Positions 42,249 to 51,186 of a stretch of 64,000 nucleotides of DNA are shown here, piece by piece. Positions within the stretch are counted from its first letter, which is position 1, and each line of letters begins with the position of its first letter. The translations under genes and the position numbers were made by a program. Location: the NCBI RefSeq assembly GCF_014352875.1, contig NZ_CP060695.1, forward strand, positions 2,387,501 through 2,451,500. The letters run 5' to 3'. The DNA is from Polaribacter pectinis. Lineage in GTDB: Bacteria > Bacteroidota > Bacteroidia > Flavobacteriales > Flavobacteriaceae. The notes below the pieces were generated by a model. The model made no database searches and had not been told where the DNA came from. It was given only the letters and a program-made list of their open reading frames with translations.

Positions 42249-43250
42249 CTAGTTATAGGTATAAGTAGAGAATTCTTCTAAATTTCCATTATCATTAGTA
42301 AAGATTAGAATTACATCAATTTGTTTATTTTTTCTTAAAAATTCTTTTGTTTTTTCTAAACCCATTGCCATAAAAGCGGTTGCATATGCATCTACATCTG
42401 CACAATCTAAATTTGCAATTACTGATGCACTTAATAAATTACTTTCTGTTGCGTAGCCAGTTTTTGGATTAACAGTGTGTACATATTTTTTACCTTGATT
42501 ACTTACCCTAAACTTTCTATAATTACCAGAGGTTGCCATAGATTTATTAGATAAATTAATTTCTTTGAAACCAGATTCCTCATTCTTTTTAAGAGGATTT
42601 ACTAGCTTAATTATCCAAGGTTTATTATTGTCTTTATAACCTTTTGTTCTTATTTCTCCACCAATTTCTACTAAATAATTATCTATTTTTTTTGAATCTA
42701 AAAAACGAGCAACCACATCTATTCCAAAACCTTTAGCAATAGAGTTAAAGTCTAAATAAATTTCTGGATGTTGCTTTCTAATCATTCCTTTATCTAGAGA
42801 AATTTTTTCTAAACCAACGAATTTCATTTGTTCATTAACTTGTTCTTCTGTTAAATCCTTTTTTTCATTTTTGGGTCCAAAACCCCAAGAATTTACAAGA
42901 TTACCAACTGTAGGGTCGAAAAAACCATCTGTTTCTAAATATATTCTTTTAGATTTCTGGTATACTTCTTTAAATAAATCATCAATTAAAACAGTAGAAT
43001 CTCCTTTATTAATTTTAGAGATATCTGAAGTTGGAATATAGGTAGACAAAGATTTATTCATCAAATAAAACAAGCTGTCTATAGATTTTTGATAATTATC
43101 TTTACCATTTAAATACACTATTTTGTAAGAAGTACCAAATACCAAACCTTGAAAGGTGTAATCTTTAGGAACAATTTCTTGTTTACAGCTAGAGAAATAA
43201 AGTATTAAGGAAAGAGAAAGTAGTATTTTATATGGTTTCATCAATTTCAT
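42249..43250 (-). CDS. apbE: FAD:protein FMN transferase
   Basis: 333 residues with a lipobox (YFSSCK). Core marks are GTSYKIVY near the start, NKSLSTYIPTSDISKIN, FDPTVGNLVNSWGFG, LDFNSIAKGFGID, YLVEIGGEIRTKG, VHTVNPKTGYA and the metal-binding DCADVDAYATAFMAMG. It transfers FMN from FAD to Thr/Ser of periplasmic-side flavoproteins such as Nqr/Rnf subunits, with magnesium. A second ATG at 43241 is an alternative start. No Nqr or Rnf genes are nearby in this window. Confidence 0.93.
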   Translation of the reverse strand: MKLMKPYKILLSLSLILYFSSCKQEIVPKDYTFQGLVFGTSYKIVYLNGKDNYQKSIDSLFYLMNKSLSTYIPTSDISKINKGDSTVLIDDLFKEVYQKSKRIYLETDGFFDPTVGNLVNSWGFGPKNEKKDLTEEQVNEQMKFVGLEKISLDKGMIRKQHPEIYLDFNSIAKGFGIDVVARFLDSKKIDNYLVEIGGEIRTKGYKDNNKPWIIKLVNPLKKNEESGFKEINLSNKSMATSGNYRKFRVSNQGKKYVHTVNPKTGYATESNLLSASVIANLDCADVDAYATAFMAMGLEKTKEFLRKNKQIDVILIFTNDNGNLEEFSTYTYN

Positions 43251-43357
43251 AATTAATTAACAAAAATAGTACATAAAATTTTCACAAAAAACACTTAAAG
43301 CTACATATTGTTAATACATTTTGTTAAATTTGTCAACTGAATTTAATATCTATAACA

Positions 43358-44203
43358 ATGAGAAAAATATCATTATTACTATTATTTGTGATTGTAGCAA
43401 GTTCATGTGCTTCTAAAAAAGAGTTTGTAGCTTTACAAGAAAAGCATGAGAAAACTAAACAAGAATTAGTGGATGTAAAAGCAAATTTACAGAAGTGTTT
43501 AATTGAAAACGAAAAAGAATCTACAAAAGCTTTTGCCTTAACAGAACAAGTAAAATCTTTAAAAGACGATAAAAAAACTGCTTTAAAACAAGTAGAAAAT
43601 TTAACTGTACTTACACAATCTTCTTCTGATAATATTAAAACTGTTATTGCTCAATTAAGTGAGAAAGACAAATATATTAATGGTGTTAGAAAAGCAATGA
43701 CACAAAAAGATTCTTTAAACCTAGCTATTAAATATCATTTAACTAGAAATTTAACAGATGGTATACAAGATAAAGATATTGAAGTAAATGTTGAAAAAAC
43801 AGTTGTATTTATTTCTATTTCTGATAAACTATTATTTAAAAGCGCAAGTTATAATGTAAATGATAATGCTTATTCAGTATTAGAAAAAATTGCAAAAGTA
43901 ATTAACGACCAACCAAAAATGGAAGTTATGATTGAAGGTCATACAGATTCTAGATCTATAAAAACAGAGTTCTTACAAGACAACTGGGATTTATCTGCAA
44001 TGAGAGCTACTTCTATTACAAGAATCTTACAATACAAATATGGTGTTAAACCAGAAAGATTAATTGCAGCTGGTAGAAGCCAATATGTACCTTTAGCACC
44101 TAATGATACAGATGCAAACAGAGCAAAAAACAGAAGAACAAAAATTATTATTATGCCTAAATTAAATCAGTTTTTTGATTTGTTAGAGCAAGATGCTAAA
44201 TAA
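43358..44203 (+). CDS. OmpA family lipoprotein
   Basis: 281 residues. The signal ends with lipobox VASSC (Cys17). A long helical coiled coil (about 20-130, for example LQEKHEKTKQELVDVKANLQ) separates the lipid anchor from the C-terminal OmpA/MotB peptidoglycan-binding domain at about 165-270: MIEGHTDSR, WDLSAMRATSI, PERLIAAGRSQYVPLAPNDT, and NRAKNRRTKIII, which holds the Arg/Asp contacts with diaminopimelate. It likely bridges outer membrane and cell wall. The gene is monocistronic and closes with a hairpin terminator at 44227-44253. Confidence 0.92.
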   Translation: MRKISLLLLFVIVASSCASKKEFVALQEKHEKTKQELVDVKANLQKCLIENEKESTKAFALTEQVKSLKDDKKTALKQVENLTVLTQSSSDNIKTVIAQLSEKDKYINGVRKAMTQKDSLNLAIKYHLTRNLTDGIQDKDIEVNVEKTVVFISISDKLLFKSASYNVNDNAYSVLEKIAKVINDQPKMEVMIEGHTDSRSIKTEFLQDNWDLSAMRATSITRILQYKYGVKPERLIAAGRSQYVPLAPNDTDANRAKNRRTKIIIMPKLNQFFDLLEQDAK

Positions 44204-44226
44204 TTAAAAGTTCATATTACAATATT

Positions 44227-44253
44227 AAAACCACTCTTATGAGTGGTTTTTTT
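44227..44253 (+). terminator. Rho-independent terminator after the OmpA gene
   Basis: AAAACCACTC, a TTAT loop, and GAGTGGTTTT form a 10-bp stem followed by a T-run, 24 bases after the OmpA stop. Confidence 0.88.
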
Positions 44254-44325
44254 ATGACTAATTTTTAAAGTTGATGTTACAAATTATGGTAAAAGTGAAC
44301 ACAAAAAACTACTTTTGTTTTTAAA

Positions 44326-46011
44326 TTGTATAAAGACAAATTGAAACATTTCCTAAATTTTAAAACTGATATTTCTAAAGAATCGCTTCCAGAGAAATTC
44401 ACGTTTCCTTTTTATTACCAACCACATTCTTTGGCAATAATTGCTGCAAAAGAAATACAAGTTTATTTAGAAAAACAAACAGATTTTACACATAATTTCG
44501 GCATAAAAAAAGATAGCAACACACCTCCTGTTGGTAAAATGTTTGGAGTTTTAGTTGTTAGAAATAAGTTGAATAAAATTGGTTATTTAGCAGCTTTTTC
44601 AGGCAAATTAGCAGATAAAAGTTTACCTAGCAAGTTTGTTCCACCAGTATTTAATATGAGAACAGAAGGAAGTTTTTATATAAAAGGTGAAGCAAAAATC
44701 GATAAAATTAATGAACAATTAGGTCTTTTAAAAAAGGATGGAAAATATCTATCTATAAAAAAAACTGCAAAAAAACTACATAAAGAAATTGCTGATGATT
44801 TAGAACTACAGAGAAAGAAAATGAGAATTTCTAAATCTGAAAGAAAGATTCTTAAAAAAAATTCAGAAAAAAAATTGAATGCGAATGAATTTGAAAAACT
44901 GACAAAAAAACTAACACAAGAAAGTTATAATGATCAGTTTTTTTATAAAGAGTTACAAGAATACTATACTACAAAGCTTGAAAAAATAAGTACTGAATTA
45001 GCATTTTTTGAAAACAAAATTTCATCGTTAAAAACAGATAGAAAAGAAAAATCTAACTTTTTACAGCAAACATTATTTAGCAAGTACGCATTTTTAAATC
45101 AACAGAAAGAATTAAAAAATTTATTAGATATTTTCGATAATCCTCTTGTAAAACCTCCAGCAGGATCAGGAGAATGTGCAGCCCCAAAACTTTTACAATA
45201 CGCTTTTGCAAATGATTTAACACCAATTACAATGGCAGAATTTTGGTGGGGAATTTCTCCAAATTCAGCAATTAGAAAACATAAAAACTATTATCCTGCT
45301 TGCCAAAGTAGATGTAAGCCTATTTTAAATCACATGTTAAAAGGTCTTGAAATGGAAGCAAATTTATTACTAGAAAATTTAGCAGAACAAAAAGAATTAG
45401 AAATTATCTATGAAGATGATGTTTTAATTGCTCTTAATAAACCTGCAGAGTTCTTATCGGTTCCGGGTAAAGAAATTAAAGATTCTGTTTATTCTCGAAT
45501 TAAAGATAAATATCCAGATGCTACAGGTCCTTTAATTGTGCATAGGTTAGATATGTCTACATCCGGTATTTTATTACTTACCAAAACTAAAGAAGCCAAT
45601 AAAATTTTACAAAGTCAATTTATAAATAGAACTATTAAAAAACGCTATGTTGCTTTATTAGATGGAAGTCTTAAAAAAAATAGCGGAAAAATAAAACTAC
45701 CTTTACGCGTAGATTTAGATGATAGACCTAAACAATTGGTAGATTTTAAATACGGAAAAGCTGCTGAAACAGATTGGGAAATCATTAGTAAAGAAAATGG
45801 AAAAACTAGGGTTTACTTTTATCCAATAACTGGTAGAACGCATCAATTAAGAGTGCATGCAGCTCATAAAGATGGTTTAAATTCACCTATTATTGGCGAT
45901 GATTTATATGGAAAAAAAGAGGACAGATTGCATTTACATGCAGAATTTATCGAATTCCTACACCCAACTTCTTATAAAAAAATGAGTTTTACAATTGCTC
46001 CAGAATTTTAA
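44326..46011 (+). CDS. RluA-family pseudouridine synthase with long N-terminal extension
   Basis: 561 residues from a TTG start at 44326; another in-frame TTG at 44341 is possible, and no ATG is available near the N-terminus. A -7 element TACTTTTG lies at 44310-44317. The C-terminal 190 residues are a RluA-type synthase: HRLDMSTSGILLL holds catalytic Asp409, RYVALLDG, GRTHQLRVHAAH. The first 360 residues contain FTFPFYYQPHSLA, a coiled coil (about 140-265), and PPAGSGECAAPKLLQYA, EFWWGISP, YYPACQSRCKPILNHML, known from a family of long RluA homologues. RNA target unknown. Confidence 0.88.
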   Translation: MYKDKLKHFLNFKTDISKESLPEKFTFPFYYQPHSLAIIAAKEIQVYLEKQTDFTHNFGIKKDSNTPPVGKMFGVLVVRNKLNKIGYLAAFSGKLADKSLPSKFVPPVFNMRTEGSFYIKGEAKIDKINEQLGLLKKDGKYLSIKKTAKKLHKEIADDLELQRKKMRISKSERKILKKNSEKKLNANEFEKLTKKLTQESYNDQFFYKELQEYYTTKLEKISTELAFFENKISSLKTDRKEKSNFLQQTLFSKYAFLNQQKELKNLLDIFDNPLVKPPAGSGECAAPKLLQYAFANDLTPITMAEFWWGISPNSAIRKHKNYYPACQSRCKPILNHMLKGLEMEANLLLENLAEQKELEIIYEDDVLIALNKPAEFLSVPGKEIKDSVYSRIKDKYPDATGPLIVHRLDMSTSGILLLTKTKEANKILQSQFINRTIKKRYVALLDGSLKKNSGKIKLPLRVDLDDRPKQLVDFKYGKAAETDWEIISKENGKTRVYFYPITGRTHQLRVHAAHKDGLNSPIIGDDLYGKKEDRLHLHAEFIEFLHPTSYKKMSFTIAPEF

Positions 46012-46092
46012 CATTCTCCTTATAATACTTATTTAAAACTTATTACTATAATTTTTTTTAAGTGTTTTTAGTGAAGTAAAAACTCGCTATGA

Positions 46093-46356
46093 AATGGTTA
46101 TACTAAAAGTTACAGATACAATTCTGCAGCATTGCAAAGAACAATTAAAAAACTTCAATGTTATTTAGAAACCGAAATTTATATTTCTTGCAGGTATCAT
46201 AAAATAAAAAAAGAGTTAACTATTTGTGGTTGGATAGACAAGGAAAATTTTACAAAGAGAAGAAAATTTCATCCAAAAGGAAGTATAAGAAAGAGGTATA
46301 ACCAATTACATTCTATTTCTTCAATTGAAGATTTAAAAATCAGTTGCAGAATTTAA
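46093..46356 (+). CDS. Small basic ORF without ATG, possible gene remnant
   Basis: The frame is open from 46093 (stop at 46090) to 46356. The only usual start codon is TTG at 46132 (74 residues). The translated sequence is basic and looks protein-like (LQCYLETEIYISCRYHK, LTICGWIDKENF, RKRYNQLHS), but is not recognised. The ATG at 46089 is one base out of this frame and runs into a stop after five codons, so the gene may be frame-shifted or use an unusual start. It converges on aat with 7 bp between ends. Confidence 0.3.
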   Translation, partial: NGYTKSYRYNSAALQRTIKKLQCYLETEIYISCRYHKIKKELTICGWIDKENFTKRRKFHPKGSIRKRYNQLHSISSIEDLKISCRI

Positions 46357-46363
46357 AAAATAG

Positions 46364-47002
46364 TTATTCATATTTATTAGCTTGTAAGATTCTTAAAAAC
46401 AAATTTCTGTCAATTTCTTTAGCTCCTAAACTTGCCAAGTGTTCATTGTAAATTTGGCAGTCTATTAGTTTGTAATTCTTATTGTTTGCTAAATGTATAA
46501 ATGCTAATTTAGATGAATTTGAAACATTGCTAAACATACTTTCTCCACAAAAAATATTATTTATTTCTAGGCCATAAAGACCGCCAACTAACTCTTTGTT
46601 TTGCCAAATTTCAATAGATTTAGCAATGCCTTTTTTATGTAAGCTTATATATGCTTGCTCCATGTCATCTGTAATCCAAGTTTCAAAGCCATCTTTTCTT
46701 TCGATGTTTTTACAATTATAAATCACCTCTTTAAAAGCTGTATTTTCAGTAATTGTAAATTCATTTTTATTTATGATTTTTCGCATCGATTTAGATACTT
46801 TTATTTCTTCTGGAAACAATACCATTCTTTCATGTGGGCAATACCAAACAATTGGATCTCCTTCAGAAAACCAAGGGAAAATTCCGTTTTTGTATGCATA
46901 AATTAATCGCTCATTAGACAAGTCTCCTCCCAAAGCAATAATGCCATCATCTGTGGTAAACTCATAAGGTGGAAATTCTATTTTATCTGTAAGCCAAATC
47001 AT
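46364..47002 (-). CDS. aat: Leucyl/phenylalanyl-tRNA--protein transferase
   Basis: 212 residues, the normal size. Marks are GGDLSNERLIYAYKNGIFPWF, then IVWYCPHERMVLFPEEIKVSKSMRK, FETWITDDMEQAYISLHKKG, and GLYGLEINNIFCGESMFS. It transfers Leu or Phe from aminoacyl-tRNA to proteins with N-terminal Arg/Lys, feeding the N-end rule (ClpS/ClpAP) pathway in the cytoplasm. It is monocistronic. The terminator of the PL6 gene (47025-47051) separates it from that gene upstream. Confidence 0.95.
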   Translation of the reverse strand: MIWLTDKIEFPPYEFTTDDGIIALGGDLSNERLIYAYKNGIFPWFSEGDPIVWYCPHERMVLFPEEIKVSKSMRKIINKNEFTITENTAFKEVIYNCKNIERKDGFETWITDDMEQAYISLHKKGIAKSIEIWQNKELVGGLYGLEINNIFCGESMFSNVSNSSKLAFIHLANNKNYKLIDCQIYNEHLASLGAKEIDRNLFLRILQANKYE

Positions 47003-47024
47003 TTTGTAAAAATAGAAAACAAAA

Positions 47025-47051
47025 AAATGGCATCAAAAATTGATGCCATTT
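47025..47051 (-). terminator. Terminator of the PL6 lyase gene
   Basis: AAATGGCATCAA and its complement form a 12-bp stem around AAA. On the minus strand it is followed by a T-run (A-run at 47021-47027). It begins 24 bases after the lyase stop. Confidence 0.85.
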
Positions 47052-47075
47052 ATATTAAAAATTAGAAGACAATTT

Positions 47076-49661
47076 TTAATGTTGAACGATTATCAATTTA
47101 GATTCTTTTTCTTTATTTGTGTTTAATAAATGAACAAAATAAAGTCCATTTGCCAAATTAGAAGTATCTATTGTTAGGTTTGTTTGAGATGTCATTAATT
47201 TTTTAGAGATAACTACTTTTCCTTGCAAACTTATTATATTAACAGAATTTACATCAGCTTTCACGTTTTTAATTTCTAAAAGATTATTTGCAGGAATAGG
47301 ATATATTAAAGTTGAAGATTGTTTATTTTCATCAACAGATAAATTATCAGTTTTATAAAATTCTATTTCTTTAATAGTATTCCACTCGCTACCAGATGTT
47401 TGCCCATAACCAATAAGCTTCACATATTTTACACCAGAAATAACTGTTGGTAATAAAAAACTTTTAAAAGATTCTGTAGAATTACTTAATAAATTTCCAC
47501 TTCCAGGAAATGCGTTTACATAATCTCCAGAATCTGTTCCTGTAGTAGAAACCCAAATTTGAAACTTGTATGTTTTTCCGTTAGTTGAAGCAAAGTCTAC
47601 TAAAGCTAAATCGAAAGAACCACCTAAATTATAAACAATTTCTCCGCCAATTCCTTTACCAGCCCATTGTGTATTAAAATCTTTATCTAAACTATGTACT
47701 GCAATATTGTTTTTGGTATCTGTAACTTCTTCATGGAAAACAGATTCTATAGTTACGTTGTCATTAGAACTAGCATCATTAATTAATAGTAAATTAGCTT
47801 TAGGATCTCCAGCATCTTGGTTTACTGTTACTGTTCTTGTTAAACTACCAGCTGTAACAGTAACTGTACCAGTTCTTACAGAAAATGTAGCATTCTCACT
47901 TACTGTTATTGTAACTGTACCATTATTGCTTCCGCTTGATGGAGAAACTGTAATCCAAGTTTTATCATCTGTTACAGACCAACTTAAATTAGAAGTAACA
48001 GTAAAATCTTTAGACTCGCCAGCTGCTATAAAATTTGTTACTGATGATACAAATAAACTTTCTGTATTATCATCTGTTTCATAAGCATTTGGGCCAACAT
48101 CTGCTGCTGTTAAGTGCTTGTATCTAATACTTTCTGTACTAAAATGATCTGCACCAGGATTACTAGAACTAGGCCTAGTTTGTCCTTCTATATCTTTATC
48201 TATAGTTTCTGATGTTACTGAATTTGCATACAAAGGTGTTGTAGAAGTTGTTCGCCAAACTTTATCTGTAGCATTATATACAATATTAGGATTTTCATTT
48301 TTTACTTCACTAGCATCAAAACTTGTGGTAGTAGCTCCTGCTAAAACAGTTGCTGAACCTGTTGGATACATTAAATTATTTAACCAAGAAATATTATCTC
48401 CTTGATCATTGTCTGTATCTACAATTTCTACCATTGCATTTTCTGAACCTGTTACCAAATTATTGGCGATAATTATATCCTTTAAATCTTTTCCATATTT
48501 ATCATTATTATCATAACCTATTTCAATTCCATGTGTATTATTAACTAATGTGTTATATGCAATTGTAACTCTTTCTGCTCTAAAATGTTTAGATAAACTA
48601 GTACTCTGTCCATCTATAGCATCTCCCATTGTTAATGTAATTGGAGCATCCCAACGCGTACCTGTTAAACCTTCCATATAATTATTAATAATCATGTGGT
48701 CTGTACCATAAACTCTAATTCCTCCTGTGTATAAAGTTGCTCCGTCTGGAGAAGTACCTACAGCTTTTCCGTTTCCAAAAAAGTAATTTCCTTCTATTCT
48801 ATTTCTATTTCCATGTCTTAAAGAAAGTGTACCATAACTTCCAACAAATGTATTATGCCTAACAATATTGTCTGATGATTTTACAGATACAATTTCTGGA
48901 TCTCCATCACAATTTTCGAATAAATTAAATTCAACAGTTGTATAACCACTAGATTGAGACATTTCGCTCCATCCTATTCTAATTGACTCTTGTTCATTAA
49001 CAGCTCTTGGGCTATTATCTTTAAAATAGTTATGGTCTATTCTATCATTTTGAGATTGGTAACCAACATCATTAGTATCTGAAGTTCCATCGATTGTGAT
49101 ATAATGACCTGGAGTATTTTTATTTTGAAAAATATTATGGTCTATTCTATTATTATGACTTGGAAATTGAAAAGGGATTGTATTATCATTATAAACTCCA
49201 CCAATGTAAACCCACTTTACAGATGAAGTAGCAGCTAATTCAAAAACATTTCTGGTAATTCTTATGTTATTACACCCCTCAAATTTAATTAGAGAACTAT
49301 TTCCTGTTCCGTCAAATATAAATCCTTCTAACGTTATATATGCAGATTTCTTAAACCTGAAACTAGACCCTCCTGTTAAAGTTACACCACCTACAGTTTC
49401 TGCTTTTACTAAAATAGGATTTGCTTCTGTAGCCATTTTCTCAAAAGCAGCTTCAAAATCATTGTAACTACCGTTTTTAACAACAAAAGTTCCTCCATTA
49501 GTAGAGCCATTAACAGCATCTTCTAACTCTTCTGCATCTGTATAAGTTTGAGAAAACAAATGTGTTTGAAGACTAAAACAAAGAATAATGATTAAACATA
49601 GATTAATCTTTGAGTATTGCATTTTTCCAGCAATGTTTCTGTGTAGTAATTTGGTTTTCAT
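47076..49661 (-). CDS. PL6 family polysaccharide lyase (alginate lyase-like) with BACON, F5/8-like and T9SS domains
   Basis: 861 residues. A signal peptide ends near FSQT; an internal ATG at 49622 would give a more compact one. Residues about 40-510 are a right-handed beta-helix with repeated HNxF/NRIDHN turns. Lys261 (IVSVKSS) and Arg282 (LSLRHGN), 21 residues apart, match the catalytic Lys/Arg pair of chondroitinase B and PL6 alginate lyases. A BACON domain follows (about 530-620: LSWSVTDDKTWITVSPSSG), then an F5/8-type C-like module (about 635-770: LDKDFNTQWAGKG), and a T9SS type A sorting domain (YPIPANN... to the end). Predicted role: extracellular beta-elimination of alginate or a related uronate polymer. 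No polysaccharide utilisation locus surrounds it. Confidence 0.9.
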   Translation of the reverse strand: MKTKLLHRNIAGKMQYSKINLCLIIILCFSLQTHLFSQTYTDAEELEDAVNGSTNGGTFVVKNGSYNDFEAAFEKMATEANPILVKAETVGGVTLTGGSSFRFKKSAYITLEGFIFDGTGNSSLIKFEGCNNIRITRNVFELAATSSVKWVYIGGVYNDNTIPFQFPSHNNRIDHNIFQNKNTPGHYITIDGTSDTNDVGYQSQNDRIDHNYFKDNSPRAVNEQESIRIGWSEMSQSSGYTTVEFNLFENCDGDPEIVSVKSSDNIVRHNTFVGSYGTLSLRHGNRNRIEGNYFFGNGKAVGTSPDGATLYTGGIRVYGTDHMIINNYMEGLTGTRWDAPITLTMGDAIDGQSTSLSKHFRAERVTIAYNTLVNNTHGIEIGYDNNDKYGKDLKDIIIANNLVTGSENAMVEIVDTDNDQGDNISWLNNLMYPTGSATVLAGATTTSFDASEVKNENPNIVYNATDKVWRTTSTTPLYANSVTSETIDKDIEGQTRPSSSNPGADHFSTESIRYKHLTAADVGPNAYETDDNTESLFVSSVTNFIAAGESKDFTVTSNLSWSVTDDKTWITVSPSSGSNNGTVTITVSENATFSVRTGTVTVTAGSLTRTVTVNQDAGDPKANLLLINDASSNDNVTIESVFHEEVTDTKNNIAVHSLDKDFNTQWAGKGIGGEIVYNLGGSFDLALVDFASTNGKTYKFQIWVSTTGTDSGDYVNAFPGSGNLLSNSTESFKSFLLPTVISGVKYVKLIGYGQTSGSEWNTIKEIEFYKTDNLSVDENKQSSTLIYPIPANNLLEIKNVKADVNSVNIISLQGKVVISKKLMTSQTNLTIDTSNLANGLYFVHLLNTNKEKESKLIIVQH

Positions 49662-49675
49662 GTGAGTTGTTTTTT

Positions 49676-49704
49676 TGGTTAACCAGATTGGTAAACCAAA
49701 TATA
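49676..49704 (-). promoter_or_regulatory. Doubled palindromic operator and -7 element of the PL6 lyase gene
   Basis: Two 10-bp near-identical palindromes lie 13 bp apart centre to centre: TGGTTAACCA (49676-49685, perfect) and TGGTAAACCA (49689-49698). They directly follow and overlap a perfect minus-strand -7 element TATATTTG (49697-49704). The layout, operators across the transcript start, is that of a repressor, released perhaps by an oligosaccharide. The regulator is not in this window. Confidence 0.55.
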
Positions 49705-49824
49705 TGAAATTAATTTAACTTTTAATAATTTCAACTTTCATAAAAAAAGGTTAATCTAAAATTCTACTATATTTTATTTAGAATTTGTTCCTATTTTTGT
49801 AGATTCACAAAAACAAATATTTTC

Positions 49825-50454
49825 TTGGAAAAAAAAAGAAAAAGAAGAAAGAAAAAAACTGCATTTATAGGCAAAAGGCTCCATAATTATTATGGTAGAA
49901 CTGGCTTTTATTTGTTTGTTTGGGAAAGTGTAAAAAAAGCTTTTTTGCCAATTGTTTTAGTTGTTGTTGGTCTATTTTTATTTAATAAATATGTCTATGA
50001 TATAAACGAAGGTTTAGAAACAATTACACAAACGTTTTCTAGACTTGGTGTTTTAACAACTTTTTTTATATCAGAAACTTTGTTAGGTTTAATTCCTCCA
50101 GAAATATTTATAGCTTGGTCTGGTAAAACAGAACAACCTGTTTTAAATTTATCCATTTTAGCAACTTTATCTTATGCAGGTGGATTGGTATCTTATTTTA
50201 TTGGAAAAAATGCTTTAAAAATAAAGTCTGTTAAAGAATATTTAGAAGTAAAAATGGCTGCAAATTTAAAAAACACCAAAAAATGGGGTGGTTTTTTAAT
50301 TTTAGTTGGAGCTTTATTACCTCTTCCTTTTTCTATTGCTTGTTTAGCTGCAGGAATGATTAAATATCCGTTTAGAAACGTTGTTTTTTTCGGGTTGTTT
50401 CGTTTTGCAAGGTTTGCAGCGTATGCATGGGCAATTTTTCAAGTAGTAGACTAA
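49825..50454 (+). CDS. VTT/DedA-like membrane protein
   Basis: 209 residues from a TTG start at 49825, the first start codon after the -7-like TATTTTTG at 49792-49799. A highly basic N-terminus (EKKRKRRKKKTAF) is followed by a membrane helix (FLPIVLVVVGLFLF), an amphipathic LGLIPPEIFIAWSG re-entrant segment typical of the VTT (SNARE-associated/DedA) fold, and C-terminal helices around FLILVGALLPLPFSIACLAAGM. VTT proteins are linked to lipid flipping in other organisms; no specific role can be given. DUF1456 follows after 19 bp. Confidence 0.75.
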   Translation: MEKKRKRRKKKTAFIGKRLHNYYGRTGFYLFVWESVKKAFLPIVLVVVGLFLFNKYVYDINEGLETITQTFSRLGVLTTFFISETLLGLIPPEIFIAWSGKTEQPVLNLSILATLSYAGGLVSYFIGKNALKIKSVKEYLEVKMAANLKNTKKWGGFLILVGALLPLPFSIACLAAGMIKYPFRNVVFFGLFRFARFAAYAWAIFQVVD

Positions 50455-50473
50455 AAAAACTTACATTTGTAAT

Positions 50474-50719
50474 ATGGGATTAACAAATAATGATATTTTA
50501 AAAAAATTACGTGTAGCTCACAAATTACGCGATACAGATATTGTAGAAATATGTGCTTTGGTAGACTTTAAAGTTTCTAAAGCTGAATTAGGTGCTTTAT
50601 TTAGAAGTGAGGAACACCCGAAATATGTAGAATGCCAAGATCAAATTTTACGTAATTTCTTAAACGGATTGGTCATTCATTTACGTGGGCCAATGCCTAA
50701 AAAAGGCGAAAAAAAGTAA
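50474..50719 (+). CDS. DUF1456 family protein, single-domain form
   Basis: 81 residues. TNNDILKKLRVAHKLRDTDI, FKVSKAELGALFRSEEHPKY and ILRNFLNGLVIHLRG are the DUF1456 signature. The Escherichia coli relative YehS holds two such units (about 156 residues); this protein holds one plus a short basic tail. Function is unknown. It is in an apparent operon with the VTT protein and is closed by a 20-bp terminator. Confidence 0.85.
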   Translation: MGLTNNDILKKLRVAHKLRDTDIVEICALVDFKVSKAELGALFRSEEHPKYVECQDQILRNFLNGLVIHLRGPMPKKGEKK

Positions 50720-50734
50720 TAAAAAGAACCTTAT

Positions 50735-50780
50735 AAAAATAAAAGAGAGAATTCAGTTTTGAATTCTCTCTTTTATTTTT
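50735..50780. terminator. Strong bidirectional terminator (20-bp stem)
   Basis: A perfect 20-bp inverted repeat with a 6-base loop (AGTTTT), arms 50735-50754 and 50761-50780, centred on GAGAGAATTC / GAATTCTCTC. It separates the convergent DUF1456 and DUF3127 genes. Confidence 0.9.
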
Positions 50781-50801
50781 ATTTAAAATCTAACCTATTT
50801 A

Positions 50802-51173
50802 CTAAAATGGTAAATCGTCTGGCTCTTCGCTAGAAACGTTAGATGCTGGTTGGAATTGATCTACTGGAGGCAAATTTCCTTGATTTGGAGCAGATTGAGA
50901 TAAGTTCTCTATTCTCCAACCTTGAATTGAATTAAAGTATTTAGCTTCACCTTGTGGATTGATCCATTCTCTACCTCTTAAATTGATAGATACTTTTACA
51001 TCTTGTCCAACAGCATAATTGTTTAACAAATCGCATTTATCTTGTACAAATTCCACCATAATCATTTGTGGATATTGCTCATCTGTAGTAACTACTAATT
51101 CTCTTTTTCTAAAACCGTTAGATCCAAAAGTTTGAACCTCTCCAATTAACTTTACTTTACCAATAACTTCCAT
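50802..51173 (-). CDS. DUF3127 protein (OB-fold, SSB-like)
   Basis: 123 residues. VIGKVKLIGEVQTFGSNGFRK, then MIMVEFVQDKCDLLNNYAVG, VKVSINLRGREWINPQG and FNSIQGWRIENL define DUF3127. The C-terminus is a flexible Gln/Pro/Ser linker ending in the acidic tip EEPDDLPF, closely similar to the protein-interaction tip of single-stranded DNA-binding protein (DDDIPF type). This strongly suggests an OB-fold protein using SSB-like partner binding; role in DNA metabolism is inferred. It lies 13 bp downstream of the flavin reductase gene. Confidence 0.85.
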   Translation of the reverse strand: MEVIGKVKLIGEVQTFGSNGFRKRELVVTTDEQYPQMIMVEFVQDKCDLLNNYAVGQDVKVSINLRGREWINPQGEAKYFNSIQGWRIENLSQSAPNQGNLPPVDQFQPASNVSSEEPDDLPF

Positions 51174-51186
51174 AATATATTCTTAA

